Below are positions 47,001 through 59,000 of a DNA stretch of 64,000 nucleotides, piece by piece. Made by a program: the position numbers and the translations under genes. How positions within the stretch are numbered: position 1 is the first letter of the stretch; each line of letters begins with the position of its first letter. The DNA is from Pelosinus baikalensis (GTDB lineage: Bacteria > Bacillota > Negativicutes > DSM-13327), in the NCBI RefSeq assembly GCF_020819555.1, contig NZ_JAJHJB010000021.1:36337-100336 (forward strand), read 5' to 3'. Under the pieces are notes generated by a model. The model was given only the letters and a program-made list of their open reading frames with translations, was not told the origin of the DNA and made no database searches.

Positions 47001-50000
47001 GGATATTCGATTTGCAACCGAACTGAAAGAAGTGCGAGGGAAAATTCGTTCTCCCTGTTTCCACACATCAGTACCATACAACTCAAATCCTGTTTTAGTA
47101 ATTCCGGCAAAAACACCGACCCGATTATTACACTTCGCTGTAAGTTGCTCTTTTGTATATCCCGCATCTTCAAATACTTCCCAACAAGATTCTATAAACA
47201 AACGTTCCTGAGGATCTATACTGAGTGCTTCCCGTGGCGAAATATTGAAAAAGAGAGGATCAAAATCAGCGAATCCTTCTACAAATCCCCCCCACTTACT
47301 ATAGCTCTTCCCTTGATTTACCGCTTCTTGGGGATCTGGATGGAAGAATCCTTCCAAAGACCAGCGCTCTTGAGGAATTTCAGTAATACAATCCTTGCCT
47401 GCTTCTAAATTACCCCAATATTCTTTTAAGTTTTTCGCCTGCGGATATCGTCCGCTTATACCAATGATGGCAACCGGTTCCCTATCTTCCTTGCTTAAAG
47501 TCTTAGTAGGCAAAGTTCTTGCTTGCTTCTTCTCTGCTTTCCATGAATTTAAAACAGGAAATTTACTATTGAGATGCAACGATACTGAAGGAACTTCCAT
47601 AAGGGATTGTACCTGATTTACCAGTCCAGTCCACTTCATACACTCTTGTGGGTGCTCTATTATGAAATATTCTGCTAAAGATCCTAGAGTCTGGTATTCA
47701 TAAAATAGAGTTTTAGACAATTCTCCAAAAACAACAGCGAGCTTTTGATTGAGATTGGTAATCATAATTGAATCAATCCCATAGCTTTCTAATGGCTCGT
47801 CAGCATCAATCCTAGAAATATTCAGCTTAGTAATGCCTCTGAACAATACCTTAAGCTGATGTAAGGTTTTTTCCTGTAAAGGTTCGATGAAACTACTGGT
47901 ATCAACTCCAGTTGCTGAAGATTCTCCCCGTTTTAAAGGAGCAGAATTTGGCATCGAAATCAATTGCTTTATTCGATGCAAGTCACCTTCCACCACCATC
48001 ACCTGATCGTTTCCAGAGGCTAAAGCTTGATACAGAGCACGGATGCCGCTTGAAGTATTCATAGCGATAATACCCATGTTTTTCATCAGCACTTCTTTGG
48101 TTTCTTCATTGATATGCATTCCGCCATCTTTCCACAATGGCCAATTAATCGATAATGTCCTACCATGCCGCTGTTTTGAATCCACCAGAGTATTACGATA
48201 CGTAGCATAAGCATCCATAAAAGCGTTAGCAAGTGCGTAATCGGCCTGTCCTGGATTACCCATGGCTCCCGCTACAGAAGAAAAGCAGACCAAAAAGTCA
48301 AGAGATAAATCCTTACTTGCCTGGTCTATGTTCACTAGTCCTTTGACCTTAGGAGCTAGAACTTTCTGTAGTTCATCATTGGTTTTCTTAAGGATGAAGT
48401 TATCACTAATTACACCCGCACTATGGATAATGCCATTGATACTTCCGAATTCCTCTTGAATATCTTGAAGCAAGACCGCAACTTCCTGCTCTTGGGTCAC
48501 ATCCACCTGTCTATATTCAATCCTAGTGCCCAATGCCTCAAACTCTTTTAATTGCGCTATCTTGTCCTCATTCAGCAATGATCGACCCGTAATAATCAAT
48601 ATTGCATCTTTGACTTTATGTGCAATTTCCTTAGCAAAAATGAATCCCAGACCACCGGCTCCTCCCGTAATAAGATAGATACCCTGGTCTTTCCAAGGGA
48701 GGCTTACTTCTTCCTGTAAAGGTTCCACCTCACTCCAGCCACAAATCCAACGTTTACCATCTTGATAGCGAATTCGATTATCTCTAGGGCTTTGAGCATT
48801 CTCCTTGATTTTTCTTATGATTCCATCGGGTTCTTCTCCTGGATCCACTTCAATTAACTGTCCTATGAGTTTCGGATTTTCTAATTGAGCAGTTTTCAAC
48901 AATCCAGATAGTCCAGAGAAAAGTTGCTGTTCATTCTGAGTAGGAATTACAATCTGGATCAACACCTTACCCTTACATCCATCTTTGAGGATGCTCTGAA
49001 TTTTCTCAAAAACCTGACCTGCATAAGCCTGGAACCGTTCTGCTATATCCTGCTGTTCAGATTCTAAGATAAGGCAGCGCACTCCTCCTATTTGAGTTTC
49101 GATGCTTTCCCGATTAGCATCACCAGGTTCACAAAGGATTACCAAGTGCTGCTCATAAATAGGCGGTGTAACTATTGGGGTGACAGCTTGTTCTTGCCAA
49201 CAACCATGGAACATTACAGTTCCAAAAGTTGCTGTGGCTCCTAACGAATCCATTTCACCTTCAAGTACTTGTGATGAGAATCCCTTCATACGTATACACA
49301 CATTCCCTTGCTCATCACACAAATCTATATCAATTGTCCTAATCTGATCTTCGCTTACGCTTTTGTTACTACAGCGAATAATAACCCAAATATCAGAGGA
49401 TAATTTACCTAATATTTCAACACCTTGTAAGGAAAATGGTAACATTGGTTTAAAGGATGCTCTGTTGTAAGTAGACGTTGTATTACCATCACTCATCATT
49501 AGATCTACCGACGCCTGTAGAATATAATCCATTAAACTAGGATCCAGGACAAATTGATCTCCCATATTGGATGCAACACAAGGCACGGACACCTTCGCCA
49601 ATACCTTTCCTGCCCCCACATACACTGCCTCAATCCCATGTAGCCCCGGACTGCGATCGATACTTATCATCCTAAAGGCATCAGAGCATTGGAGGGACGA
49701 AATGATTATTTGGCTGCACTCAGCCTGCAAGGCTTTAAGATCAAAGGCTGGAACTTCGCCAATTGCGCACAGTATTGCACTACCTTGGCTGTGTATTACT
49801 GGTTCTCTGCCAATCGTCTCAGAGTTGCTATAAATTTCAAAGGCGATTTCTCCATTCTCTTCAGGAAAAAGTCCGATATGTACTTGAACTGGCTGATCCC
49901 CTACAATAACAGGCTGAGCCCAAACGACATTTGTCAATTGAATTGCATTTTTACCATCTTTTAAATCTTCTGCTGCCTGCTCTACTGCCGCACGAGCCAT

Positions 50001-53000
50001 TTCCAGAAAAGCGACGCCCGGTAAAATCCGCTCACCTTTCACTACATAATCCGTCAGAAAAGATTCCTGCCCTGTAAACGTGGAACTAAAACGCTGTTCC
50101 GACAGTGTAGAGGTATTTTGATGCAGCAAAGGATGAATCGACGCTGCCACTGCTGGTCCCCTTGTGATACCTTCTACAGATTTGATATTAATCTCAGGCA
50201 CCCAATAGCGTTCCTTGGCAAACGGATAGGTGGGTAGGCTAATACGTTGAGGTTTAGTATCGCCATAAAGCTTGCTCCAATCAAAATTTAAACCCTTGAC
50301 CCATAGATCGAGGAATTTTGCATATTTTCTGCGTTGAATCCACTTGTTAATGGCTTCCTGCATTTCCTCATCAGCAGTAAATATAGCCAAAGCTTCTTTA
50401 TTACGTTTAACTTGTCCGCGGTACAGATCCTCTATATCATCCCTACCTTCAACAAAACCCTCCAGTTTCTCTATAAGCTCTTTAATAGATCCCACAATTA
50501 ACCCCAAGCGTTCTTCCATGGCTTCCCGTCCTACTTGGAAAGTGTAGGCCATATCGCTCAGACTGGCATCTGTGAATTGCTGCTCCCGGATAACAGCCAA
50601 CAATTGTTGTGCCTGCACTTTGAGACGATCTTCATTCTTAGCCGACAGTACGATAATTGCCGGGGATTGGGACGTCGTGATTTGAGGCTGTTTCTGGTTA
50701 TCAGGAATATATTCTGCTATCACTACATGAGCGTTCGATCCGCCCGCACCAAAGGATGATATACCGGCTATCCGCGGATATTCTTTACTCTCACCATTAA
50801 TCTCAACCACAGGACGTTTCCATTCTGTAAGTTCCTGCTGAACTATAAAGGGAGTATTTTCAAAGTCGATGTTAGGATTCAGCACTTCGGAATGCAGTGA
50901 CGGCGCTAATTGCCGATGCTTGAGCTGCAACAGTACTTTCGTCACCCCAGCAATACCTGCCGCGCTTTCACAATGACCAATGTTTGACTTGGCCGAGCCA
51001 ATAGCGCAAAATTGTTTATCTTGCGTGTATTCCTCTAAGGTTTTTGTTAAACCCGCAATTTCAATGGGATCCCCAAGGGAAGTACCAGTGCCGTGGGCTT
51101 CTATATAGCTGATTGTCCTTGGATTAATCCCTGTTTCTTTAATAGCTTGTCCAATGACACTAGCTTGGGCATTGGGATTAGGGACAGTGTAACCGTTGGT
51201 CTTTCCCCCATGATTGACTGCTGTTCCTTTAATGATCCCATAAATGTGATCACCATCAGCAATTGCAACGGATAGAGGTTTCAGTAATACCGCTCCTACG
51301 CCTTCTCCCGGCACATAGCCGTCACCGCCTTGTCCAAAGCTTTCACATAGTCCCTTGCTTGATACAAACTTACCTTGCGCAAGTAATAGATATTTATTGG
51401 GATGAATGGATACGTTAACACCGCCAGCAATTGCCATCTTGCATCCGCCCCGCTGCAAACTTTGGCAGGCCAAATGGATTGCGGTCAGTGAGGATGAACA
51501 CATGGTATCCACAGCCATACTGGGTCCATGAAAATTACAAAAATACGACACTCGATTGGCTATTGACGATGGATTCCCGGCAACAGTAACTGGTCTGCCT
51601 TGAATTTGTTCCTGGGCTCCGTAAAGCTGGTACTCTTCGTACATCGCTCCTACGTAAACTCCTATATTGCCTGTCAAACCAAAGTCCTGATAGGAACCGA
51701 GAACTTCCCGGGTATAGCCCGCATCCTCTAATGTTTCATAGACGCATTCCAAAAACAAGCGCTCCTGAGGGTCCATAATTTCCGCATCCCGCGGTGAGAT
51801 ATTAAAGAATAGCGGATCAAATTTATCCACATCGTCTATAAAACCGCCCCACTTACTGTAGGTTTTTCCGGCTTTATTCTTGTCTTCATCAAAATACAAG
51901 CTGTAATCCCAACGCTCTTTGGGAATTTCGGTGATACAATCCTTACCATCTCGTAGGTTATTCCAAAATTCTCCGATATTTCCCGCTTGCGGATAGCGTC
52001 CGGAAACGCCAATGATGGCAATGTCTAAGGCCTCTTTTTCCTTTTCTGTTTGAGACGCAATACGCAGCGATGCAAATCGCGAGCGTCTACGGCTACTAAG
52101 AAGCGTTTTTTCAATTCCGCTCACAGTCATGGAGTCTTTGACAATCCCGCTGCTTGCTGTTTTCTCTTCAATCCCTAGACTATCTATCAGTTGATCCCGA
52201 TAGGATTGAAGGAAATATTCGGTTAACTCTTTGATTGTTTGGTATTCAAAGAATAACGTTTTCGATAACGATCCAAATGTCTTTTCTAATTGATTAGTTA
52301 ATTGCATCACCATAACCGAATCAATTCCGTAATTCTCCAGAGGAGCATCTGCTTCGATGCGGTGCGCCGGCAGCTTAATGACAGAGGAAAGCAGTTTTTT
52401 AAAGTAATTTTCTGCTTTTTCCCGAAGAATATCTTGTCCAATGCCTGGAACTACGTTGCTCTCCTCGACAAGAGAAGGATTTTTTGCGCCTTTGCTGCCG
52501 AATTGCTGCCTTAGAAGCGCTGCACGGAACCTTTTGGTATCCCCTTCCATCACCATGACTTGATCCTTGCCGGAGGCTAATCCTTGGTATAAAGCTCTGA
52601 TACCAGTTGAAGTCTGCATAGCGACCATGCCCATGCTTTGCATCAACATATCTTCAGTTCCTCCATCAACGCGCATACCACCGTCTTTCCACAGCGGCCA
52701 GTTGATGGAGAGCGTCCTGCCTCGCCGTTGTTCTGCTCGCACCATAGTATTACGATACTTAGCATAGTTGTCCATAAAAGCGTTAGCAGCAGCGTAGTCG
52801 GCCTGACCAATATTACCCATAACTCCTGCTCCGGAAGAGAAGAAAATGAAGAAGTCGAGTGGCAAGTCCTTACTCGCCTGATCCAGGTTTACCAGTCCAG
52901 CAACCTTGGGAGCCAGAACTTCCTGTAATTCTTCATTAGTTTTTTTGAAAATGAAGTTGTCGCGGATCACTCCCGCGCTATGGATGATGCCATGCAGATT

Positions 53001-56000
53001 TCCAAAGTCTTCTCGAATACTCTGGATTAGATTCGCGACCGCCTCTTTTTGGGTTACATCTACTTGCCTGTATGCTATCTGGGCACCCAAGGAATTCAAT
53101 TCCTTCAGTTCAGTTTGTTTGCCCTCGCTAAGCGGAGAGCGACCACTTAGAACTATGGTCGCATTCTCGACTTTATGTGCAATTTCTTTGGCAAAAATTA
53201 ATCCCAGACCACCGGCACCACCAGTTATTAAATAAACCCCCTGGTTTTTCCAGGGGATAATTGTTTCTTCCTGTGAATTTTGAATTTCACTCCAGTCAGC
53301 AATATACCGCTTACCGCCTTGGTAACGAATCTGCTGATCTATGGAACTTCGACTGTTCTCCTTTAGTATCTCTACTATTTCTTCTTCCTCTTTATCGGGT
53401 TCCACTTCAATTAACTGCCCTATGAGTTTAGGATTTTCTAATTGGGCAGTTTTCAAAATTCCGGAGAGTCCGGCGAAGAGCTGCTTGTCATCCTGGGTGG
53501 AAACCACAATCTGAATCAGCGTCTTGCCCATCGATTTGTTTTTAAGAATATTTTGGATTTCCTCGAAAGCTTGGATGGCATAAGTCTGAAAACGTTCCTC
53601 AATACCTTTATGAGTAGATTGTAATAGGAGGCAACGTGCTCCATTCATGTAGGATTCAAGATTTCTCTGGGCAACTTCACCAAATTCACAGAGCATCACC
53701 AGATACTGGTCATAGTTAGGCGCTATGACTTCCTGGGCAATCGCTTCTTCTTTCCAGTAAGGGGTGACCATCAGAGTCCCGATGCTTACTGGATCTCCGA
53801 TCAATCCTACCTCGCCTTCCAGCACTCTCGAAGATAAACCCTTTATACGTATACAAATATTCCCTTGTTCATCACATATATCAATATCAAGTTTCTGTAC
53901 CGTATCTCCTGGTTTGCTGCAGTCACTGTAGCAAACCAGAGCCCACATGTCAGCAGTACATCTACTATGGATTTCGAGTTCCTGCAGGGCAAAGGGCAGG
54001 ATTAATTTAGGCGGCGTCATGCTATTGGAAACCTGCAAATCATCCATGCTCAATACCAATCCAATGGATGCCTGAAAAGCAGCATCTATCAGGCTGGGAT
54101 GAAGGACAAATTGATTTTTCGTATCAGAGATAATAGAAGGTAAGGAAAGCTTGGCCAGCACCTGACCTGTTCCTACGTACACCATTTCAATCCCCTGATG
54201 CCCCGGACCATACTCAATCCCCATTCTTGCAAAGGTCTCGTAGCATTGATTTGCGCTCAAATTGCTTTGGCTACACTGAGCTTTCACGTATTGAAGATCT
54301 AAAGTTGGAACTTTTTCAACCGCACTTAACACGGCACTCCCCTGGCTATGTACAACAGGTTCTGCATCAATATCTTTTAACTCACTATAGATTTCATAGG
54401 CTATTTCTTCGTTGTTTTCAGGATAAAGTCCGACGTGTATCTGTACTGGCTGATTCCCTACAGCAATAGGTGTGGTCCAAACAACGTTTTTGAGCCGCAT
54501 CCCAATCTGACCATCCGCTAATACTCCGACTGCCTGTTCCACTGCTGCGCGAGCCATCTCAAGATAAGCGACCCCAGGCAGAACGCGTCTTCCCTTTACA
54601 ACATGATCATTCAGGAAAAACTCACGACCCGTAAAGGTAGAACTGAATCTTTGCTCCGAAAAATCAGAGGTGTTTTTATGCAGCAACGGATGATCACAAA
54701 CTGTTGTTGCTGAGGCTGTAGTTATGCAGCTAAGAGAATTAGTCTCGCTCTCGGATACCCAATACCGTTCTCTGGCAAAAGGATAGGTCGGTAAACTAAT
54801 ACGACATGGCTTAACATCACTGTAAAGCTTGTTCCAGTCAAAAATCATGCCTTTGACCCATAATTGCAGTACTTTACCATATTTCCCTTTGTTTATCCAA
54901 GCACTAATTGTCTTTTCCATATCTTCGTCTGCTGCAAAAACAGTCAGAATTTCTTTATTGCGTTTGATCTGACCGCGATATAAATCATCAATACCATCTT
55001 TACCTTCCACAAAATCCTGCAGTTTTTCTTCAAGTTCCTTAATCGATCCTACAATTAAACCTAGGCGTTCTTCCATGGACTCCCTTCCAACTTGGAGTGT
55101 ATAGGCTAAATCCGCTAAGTTTATTTCACGTACACCAACTGGTTCAATTACGGATTCTTTAGTTATAATATATATTTTTTCAAGTTCTTTTTGATATTGC
55201 AAGATGAATTGCGCCACTAAGTGATTAATCGAATGGGATTGATTAATGATTTCTTGGTCAATATCCATTCCCCATTGGACTTGTAGGTTTTGATAAAGTG
55301 TATTAAGGTGAATCAAATCAGCATTTATTTCAGCAAAGTCTTGACTAGGATCAATATCTACTTCTTCCACACAAATGAGCTTTGAAAGAATCTTAATGAT
55401 TTCATCTTGAATTATTTTCTCAAGATTCTCATTAGAAATAACATTTAAAGGTTTTTTGTCCTTTCTCAAATAATCTAAGAGTTTTTGCGCATACACTTTG
55501 AGACACTCTTCATTTTTAGCCGAAAGCGGTACAATAACTAGACCTGTTTTATTAATTGTGATAGCTTCTTTTTTAAGTTTTTTGGGAACATATTCTTCAA
55601 TAATGATGTGGGCATTACTCCCATTAGCACCAAAAGAACTTAAACCTGCGCGTCTAGGATAGATATTCTTTTCCCCATCTATCTCTATTTCTGGTCGTTT
55701 CCATTCTTTAAGATTATGTTCAACAACAAACGGAGTATCATTAAAAGGAATATACGGATTCAATGTATCAGAATGCAATGAAGGAAATATTTCTTGGTGT
55801 TTAAACTGCAGTAAAACTTTTGTAAGACCTGCAATACCTGCTGCCGCTTCTAAGTGACCAATATTTGATTTTGATGAACCAATCGCACAATATTGTTTAT
55901 CATCAGTCCATCGCTTATATGCCTTGCATAGTCCTTGAAATTCTATTGGATCACCTAATGAAGTACCTGTCCCATGGGCTTCAACATAGCTAATTGTTCG

Positions 56001-59000
56001 TGGATCAATCCCAGCCATTTTTATTGCATCTGTTATAACCTCAGACTGGGCAACGGGATCTGGAACCATTGCCCCAGAAGTTTTCCCCCCATGATTTAAT
56101 GCCGATCCTTTTATGACTCCATATATGGAGTATCCTTCCTTTTCAGCACGCTCAAGGCTTGTTAATAGTACAGCACCTACCCCTTCTCCCGGCACATATC
56201 CATCCCCGCCTTCGCCAAAACTCCGGCAGCGACCATCTGATGCTAAGAAATGCTCTCGTTTAAGGAACATATATTTATGAGGATGAGTAACAAGGTTAAC
56301 TCCACCGGCAATAGCGTAATGACATTCGCCTTTCCGAATACTTTCACAAGCTAAATGGAGGGATGTCAATGCTGATGAACACATTGTATCAACAGCCATA
56401 GAAGGTCCATGAAAATTTAGGCAATAAGATACCATATTGGGAATAGATGCTGAACTAACTCCCAAAGAAGTTGGTACGCCGCGTTGCGTCATTTCAGCTC
56501 CGAACAACTCATAATGACTCCAAAATACTCCACCAAAGACACCAACACTTTTATCACTAGATGATGAGTAGTAGTGTTTTGATCTATCTTGATAAAATCC
56601 CGCATCTTCCATCGCTTCCCAAGCTATTTCTAAAAATAGTCGAGCCTGTGGATCCATATTTTCTGCTTGACGAGGAGCAATATTAAAAAAAAGAGGGTCA
56701 AATTGGTCAATGTGATCAATAAACCCACCATACTTGTAGAATTGTTCCACATCGAACGTAAATTGATAATCCTTCCACCTGTCCTTAGGAAAATGTGTAA
56801 TACAATCCTTAGCATTTCTTAAATTTTGATAAAATTGATCCATTGTATTGGCCATTGGATAGCGACCTGATAAACCTATAATTGCAATATCCCCCGACTG
56901 AGAATTGGCTGAGGTGGAATTATCTACAGGTTGTGTGGCAGTATCTACATATACTTTTTTACTTTCAAGTTTATTTTCTCCAGAAAAAATCCTTGCACTG
57001 AAATAATTTCGTATTTTATTTTCTTCGCCATAAAGAACAATATTTTGTGTGTTATTTCCATTTAGTATGGCATTTAAGGCTTGTATTCCTAATATCGTCG
57101 GTAAGGGTTTCAGTCCCGACGACATATACATTACTTGTTCAAGCCCACTATCAATATGCATACCGCCTTCAGACCATAAAGGCCAATTAATCGTAATCGT
57201 TCTACCATGCCGGTTACCCTGTTTTACTTTTTTCTGCCGCATTATAGCAAAGTTATCCATAAAAGCATTAGCAGTTGAATAATCGGATTGCCCTATATTT
57301 CCAGTAATTGCTGAAATGGATGAAAACATTACAAAGAAATCCAGATTCTCATCCTGAGTAACCTCATCTACATGCCAAAGTCCTCGTATTTTGGGATTAA
57401 ATACATCTTGTATTTCAGACAAATTTTTCTGGATAATCACTTGATCTTTTAGTACGCCCGCGCTATGAAAAATGCCCGAGATAGACCCAAATTTATCTTT
57501 GATTGATGCAAAAGCATGTACCACATCACTTCTTTTGCTAATGTTCGCTTCTAAATATAATACTTCTGCGCCTTTTTGCATCAATTGGCGTATTTTTTCT
57601 TCCGTTATTGCATTTAGCTTAGATCGACCAATTAACACAAGTTTAACTGCAGCTTGACTTGCAATATGATTGGCAATCAAGAAGCCCAGCCCACCTAGTC
57701 CACCTGTAACAACGTACACACCATTTTCTTTACAAAAAACTGCCTTATTTTTAGATGCAAAATTCATTTCAAATAACTGTTTTACATATCGTTGAAGTGA
57801 CTTTCCTTTATAATAAATCTCAGCTGTTCCTCTATCATGGTAATAAGCTTCATCCTTTAGATGCTGAATGACAGTATGTATTGATTGTGATGCGAAACGT
57901 TCAATTGTAATAATTTGACTGTGAACTTTGGGATTTTCCAAGCAAGCAGTTTGTAGTAATCCACCTAATGAGTAAACGTATTTACTTTCTGAATCTGCTA
58001 CAACTTGTATCAAAAGTTCTCCAGGATTTTTTTGCTGTAATTGTTTTTGAATCAATTCTAGTAGCTGTTTGAATTTATCTTCTACCTGATATGGAATGTG
58101 TTCTTCCTCTGAATTCAATGTAATAACATCTGCAGCACTGATATTTTGTTGAATTTCTGATTGCATTGCTGTTGATCCATCGAAAAGAATGATTAAATTT
58201 TGGATTTTTTTTGCAATATAACCCGGCTGCTTTATAATATTTTGCTTATGCCAAACAGGTTCAAAGAAAAGCATTTTTGAATTATCTATATCCTCAACAG
58301 AATCTGGAGGTTGTTCATTTTCTTGACTATTTGCATTTAAAAAGGCACTTTCATAGTTTTCTAACAAATAGCCTGATAAACTTTGAATCGTAGAATATTC
58401 AAATAAAAGCGTTGGATAAAGTTGGACAGCCAGTTTCTGTTCCAGCTCTTTGACGAGGCCTATCAAGTGTGTAGAATCCAACCCTAAATCATAAAATCCG
58501 TTGTTTGTGTCAATTTCGTCAGCACTCTTTTTTAACACTCTACCAATTACTTTTTGTAAATATGAAATAATAACATGTCTGGAATCACTATCAAGCTGCT
58601 TATTTTTCCCTAGTTCTGCATGGGTTTGTTTTTCCAGACCTTTATAGCTAGCTTGTTGTTCTGCTTCTATCTGTATTGATCCTTGCGGTTCTCTTATGTT
58701 TACTGCAGTACTGTTATTTGGCTCAATTAATTTTTTAATTAAATACGGCTCTCTAATCTGCTTTAAAGTTAATCTATCAAATTCTACTAATACCTGACCC
58801 GCCTCATTAAAAATTGTAATATCAGTAGAGAATATATCTACTGGCATAGATATATTCTCCTTTGCAATCTCTGTTTTTTTAGTGTGTGTATAGATGGTAG
58901 CGGGAAGAGGTTGATAGATGCAAAATCGTTCAATCATGAACGGAATATAAGGCGTGTTTTTTTCAAATAAATGATTTTGTATCCCGCTTAATTGAAAAGA

